A stretch of 64,000 nucleotides of DNA from Holacanthus passer. Lineage: Eukaryota; Chordata; Actinopteri; Pomacanthidae. The notes under the pieces are model-generated. The model ran no database searches, was not told the DNA's origin, and worked only from the letters and a program-made list of their open reading frames with translations. Position 1 is the stretch's first letter. Every line of letters begins with the position of its first letter. Positions 63,055 to 64,000 of the stretch are shown in pieces. Location: contig JAFREQ010000037.1 in the NCBI GenBank assembly GCA_025331565.1, forward strand, positions 3,027,863-3,091,862, written 5' to 3'. Position numbers and translations under genes: made by a program.

Positions 63055-63205
63055 CATTATTATTATTTTTATATCAGCATGAACATAAAATGTATTTGTG
63101 CTGTATTTAACTGAATACAGGTTGAAAAGCATTTGCAAATCATTGGGTTTTGTTTTTATCTCTGTTTTACACAGCGTCCCAGCTTTTTTTGGAATCAGGG
63201 TTGTA
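63055..63205 (+). mobile_element. Right-end fragment of a Tc1-like TIR element (same family as 25655-26177)
   Basis: The block ending ACAGCGTCCCAGC, T-run, GGAATCAGGGTTGTA has the family's terminal repeat, preceded by the subterminal GCAAATCATTGGGTT. Only the right end is visible. It abuts the broken Tc1-like element to the left. Confidence 0.6.
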
Positions 63206-63366
63206 CAATTTATATACTGGTATTGTATGATATATAACATTTCAAGATTAGAAACAACAGAAAAGCTTCTATTCTACTGTGACTGTTTGACTGTGGGAGA
63301 CTGAAATGCTTCATTTTGACCTTAATGTCACTCACAAACAAGTAAAAATGATGGCGAGCGCCAACA

Positions 63367-63441
63367 GACCCCAGCCGGGAATCGAACCCGGGTCGCGGAG
63401 GTGAGAGCACCGAATCCTAACGACTGGACCACCACCAGGGT
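63367..63441 (-). tRNA. tRNA-Glu (anticodon CTC)-like gene, possibly a pseudogene
   Basis: The minus strand has an A box (TGGTCCAGTCG), the anticodon loop context GCTCTCACC with CTC, and a perfect B box GGTTCGATTCC closed by a CCGGG/CCCGG T stem. Compared with a normal tRNA-Glu there is an extra TGG before the D-arm, a duplication of TGG. With this insertion excluded from the stem, the ends ACCCTGG and CTGGGGT pair at all seven positions (with G-T pairs); with normal spacing they do not. A TTTTT run follows about 20 nt downstream on the minus strand as a possible Pol III terminator. No intron. Confidence 0.6.
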
Positions 63442-63539
63442 TTTTTGTTTGCTTGTTTGTTTTTATTGTTTTGTATTGGTTGTTTTTTGGCAGTTTTTTT
63501 GAGGTATTTACATTTGGTGTTGTTGTTGATCTAACAGAA

Positions 63540-63905
63540 GAAGTTTGGTGGTGTTGCTTGTGCCAAAAACTCCAGAGCGGCAGGGGGCGCCCAGCCAGAG
63601 CTCTCTGAGAAGACGAGGAAAAACTCCTCATGAACCTGAGGGACATGAGAAGAAACCTCCGGAAAGGCAATTCAAAGAGCCATCCCCTCTCCACAGACAG
63701 CTGGGTGTGTGTGGGCGCACTTTGTCTTTGTGAGGTCCAGTTTCAGCTTCACACCAGAAAAGTCAGACATTGGAGACTCACTTTTCTAGTGTAAAATCAG
63801 GTCTTGACCCTCGGAGGGTTCCGACGGGTTTTTTTATCATCCCAATTGGGCATGAAGGGGAAACCGGAGCGCCCGGCGTAAACCCCCCGGGCTCACACAG
63901 GACAA
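63540..63905 (+). repeat. Composite of dispersed fish repeats
   Basis: AGAGCTCTCTGAGAAGACGA with GGAAAAACTCCTCATGAACC and AGAAGAAACCTCC match one common fish repeat. The later CCGGAGCGCCCGGCGTAAAC followed by ACTCCAC near 63866-63913 resembles a second (CCGGAGTACCCGGAG type). Family naming was from memory, not a library search. Confidence 0.45.
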
Positions 63906-63906
63906 A

Positions 63907-63953
63907 ACTCCACTCAGCTCAAGAGTGTTTGTGACTCTTGAGCTGAGTGGAGT
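63907..63953. repeat. Perfect 20-bp inverted repeat with 7-nt loop
   Basis: ACTCCACTCAGCTCAAGAGT at 63907-63926 is followed by loop GTTTGTG and the exact reverse complement at 63934-63953. It could form a strong hairpin in DNA or RNA. It lies at the edge of the composite repeat. Confidence 0.85.
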
Positions 63954-64000
63954 CGGTGTTAGTGTTGCCACTGTGTAGCCCGATAAACTTCTAATAGCTG

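Larger units (their letters stand above)
60401..64000. other. Region upstream of pak5: repeats and a tRNA-like gene, no protein gene seen
   Basis: From left to right: degenerate satellite, about 1.4 kb of unique-looking sequence (61050-62450), a broken Tc1-like element with a second TIR end, a tRNA-Glu-like gene, a composite repeat and the 20-bp hairpin. Confidence 0.7.

Noticed and set aside
63332..63694. 120-codon minus-strand frame containing RDPGSIPGWG
   Set aside because: That peptide is the usual false translation of a tRNA T-arm (GGTTCGATTCCCGG); it covers the tRNA-Glu-like gene and flanking repeat.
1..64000. CRISPR arrays, operons, phage or plasmid modules
   Set aside because: None present: direct repeats found are microsatellites or eukaryotic repeats, and the gene structure is spliced.

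Overview
The window looks like a piece of a teleost fish genome, probably a spiny-rayed (percomorph) fish. It is AT-rich and mostly non-coding. It has dense (CA)n/(GT)n microsatellites, Tc1/mariner relics and several dispersed repeat families that are common in fish. Its one clear protein-coding gene is split into short exons with GT-AG introns. There are no operons, Shine-Dalgarno sites, CRISPR arrays or other prokaryotic features.

The gene is pak5 (also called pak7), a group II p21-activated kinase, on the minus strand. Six coding exons lie at 29157-28954, 9563-8724, 4588-4379, 3943-3802, 3708-3554 and 2300-2167. They join in frame to about 561 residues: a CRIB motif, an autoinhibitory segment, a long variable linker, and the kinase N-lobe through the hinge. 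The catalytic loop, DFG and APE parts lie beyond the left edge. A probable non-coding first exon with a CpG-rich promoter sits near 60.1-60.4 kb, which would give a 5' UTR intron of about 31 kb.

The introns carry the unusual signals. (i) A 45-nt, phase-0 candidate microexon at 26652-26696. (ii) A GC-rich, phase-0 candidate alternative exon at 20925-21110; splicing it to the second coding exon would give a CRIB-less N-terminus. (iii) A plus-strand candidate transcript opposite pak5, with a TATA box at 12309, a GTGAGT donor at 12379 and an exon with strong splice sites at 13036-13174. (iv) A 93-nt intron at 3709-3801 that is stop-free in frame, so its retention would insert 31 residues before the kinase domain.

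Mobile and repeat DNA includes a broken Tc1-like element (62450-63000) and three pieces of another Tc1-like TIR family, two of them inverted within the same pak5 intron. Also present are a ~1 kb TIR element at 27571-28572, two foldback elements (18068-18260 and 52908-53410), a hAT relic with a BED-type zinc finger, many microsatellites, and a degenerate ~29-bp satellite just outside the pak5 promoter. A tRNA-Glu(CTC)-like gene is at 63367-63441, and a perfect 20-bp hairpin at 63907-63953. No second protein-coding gene was recognised.
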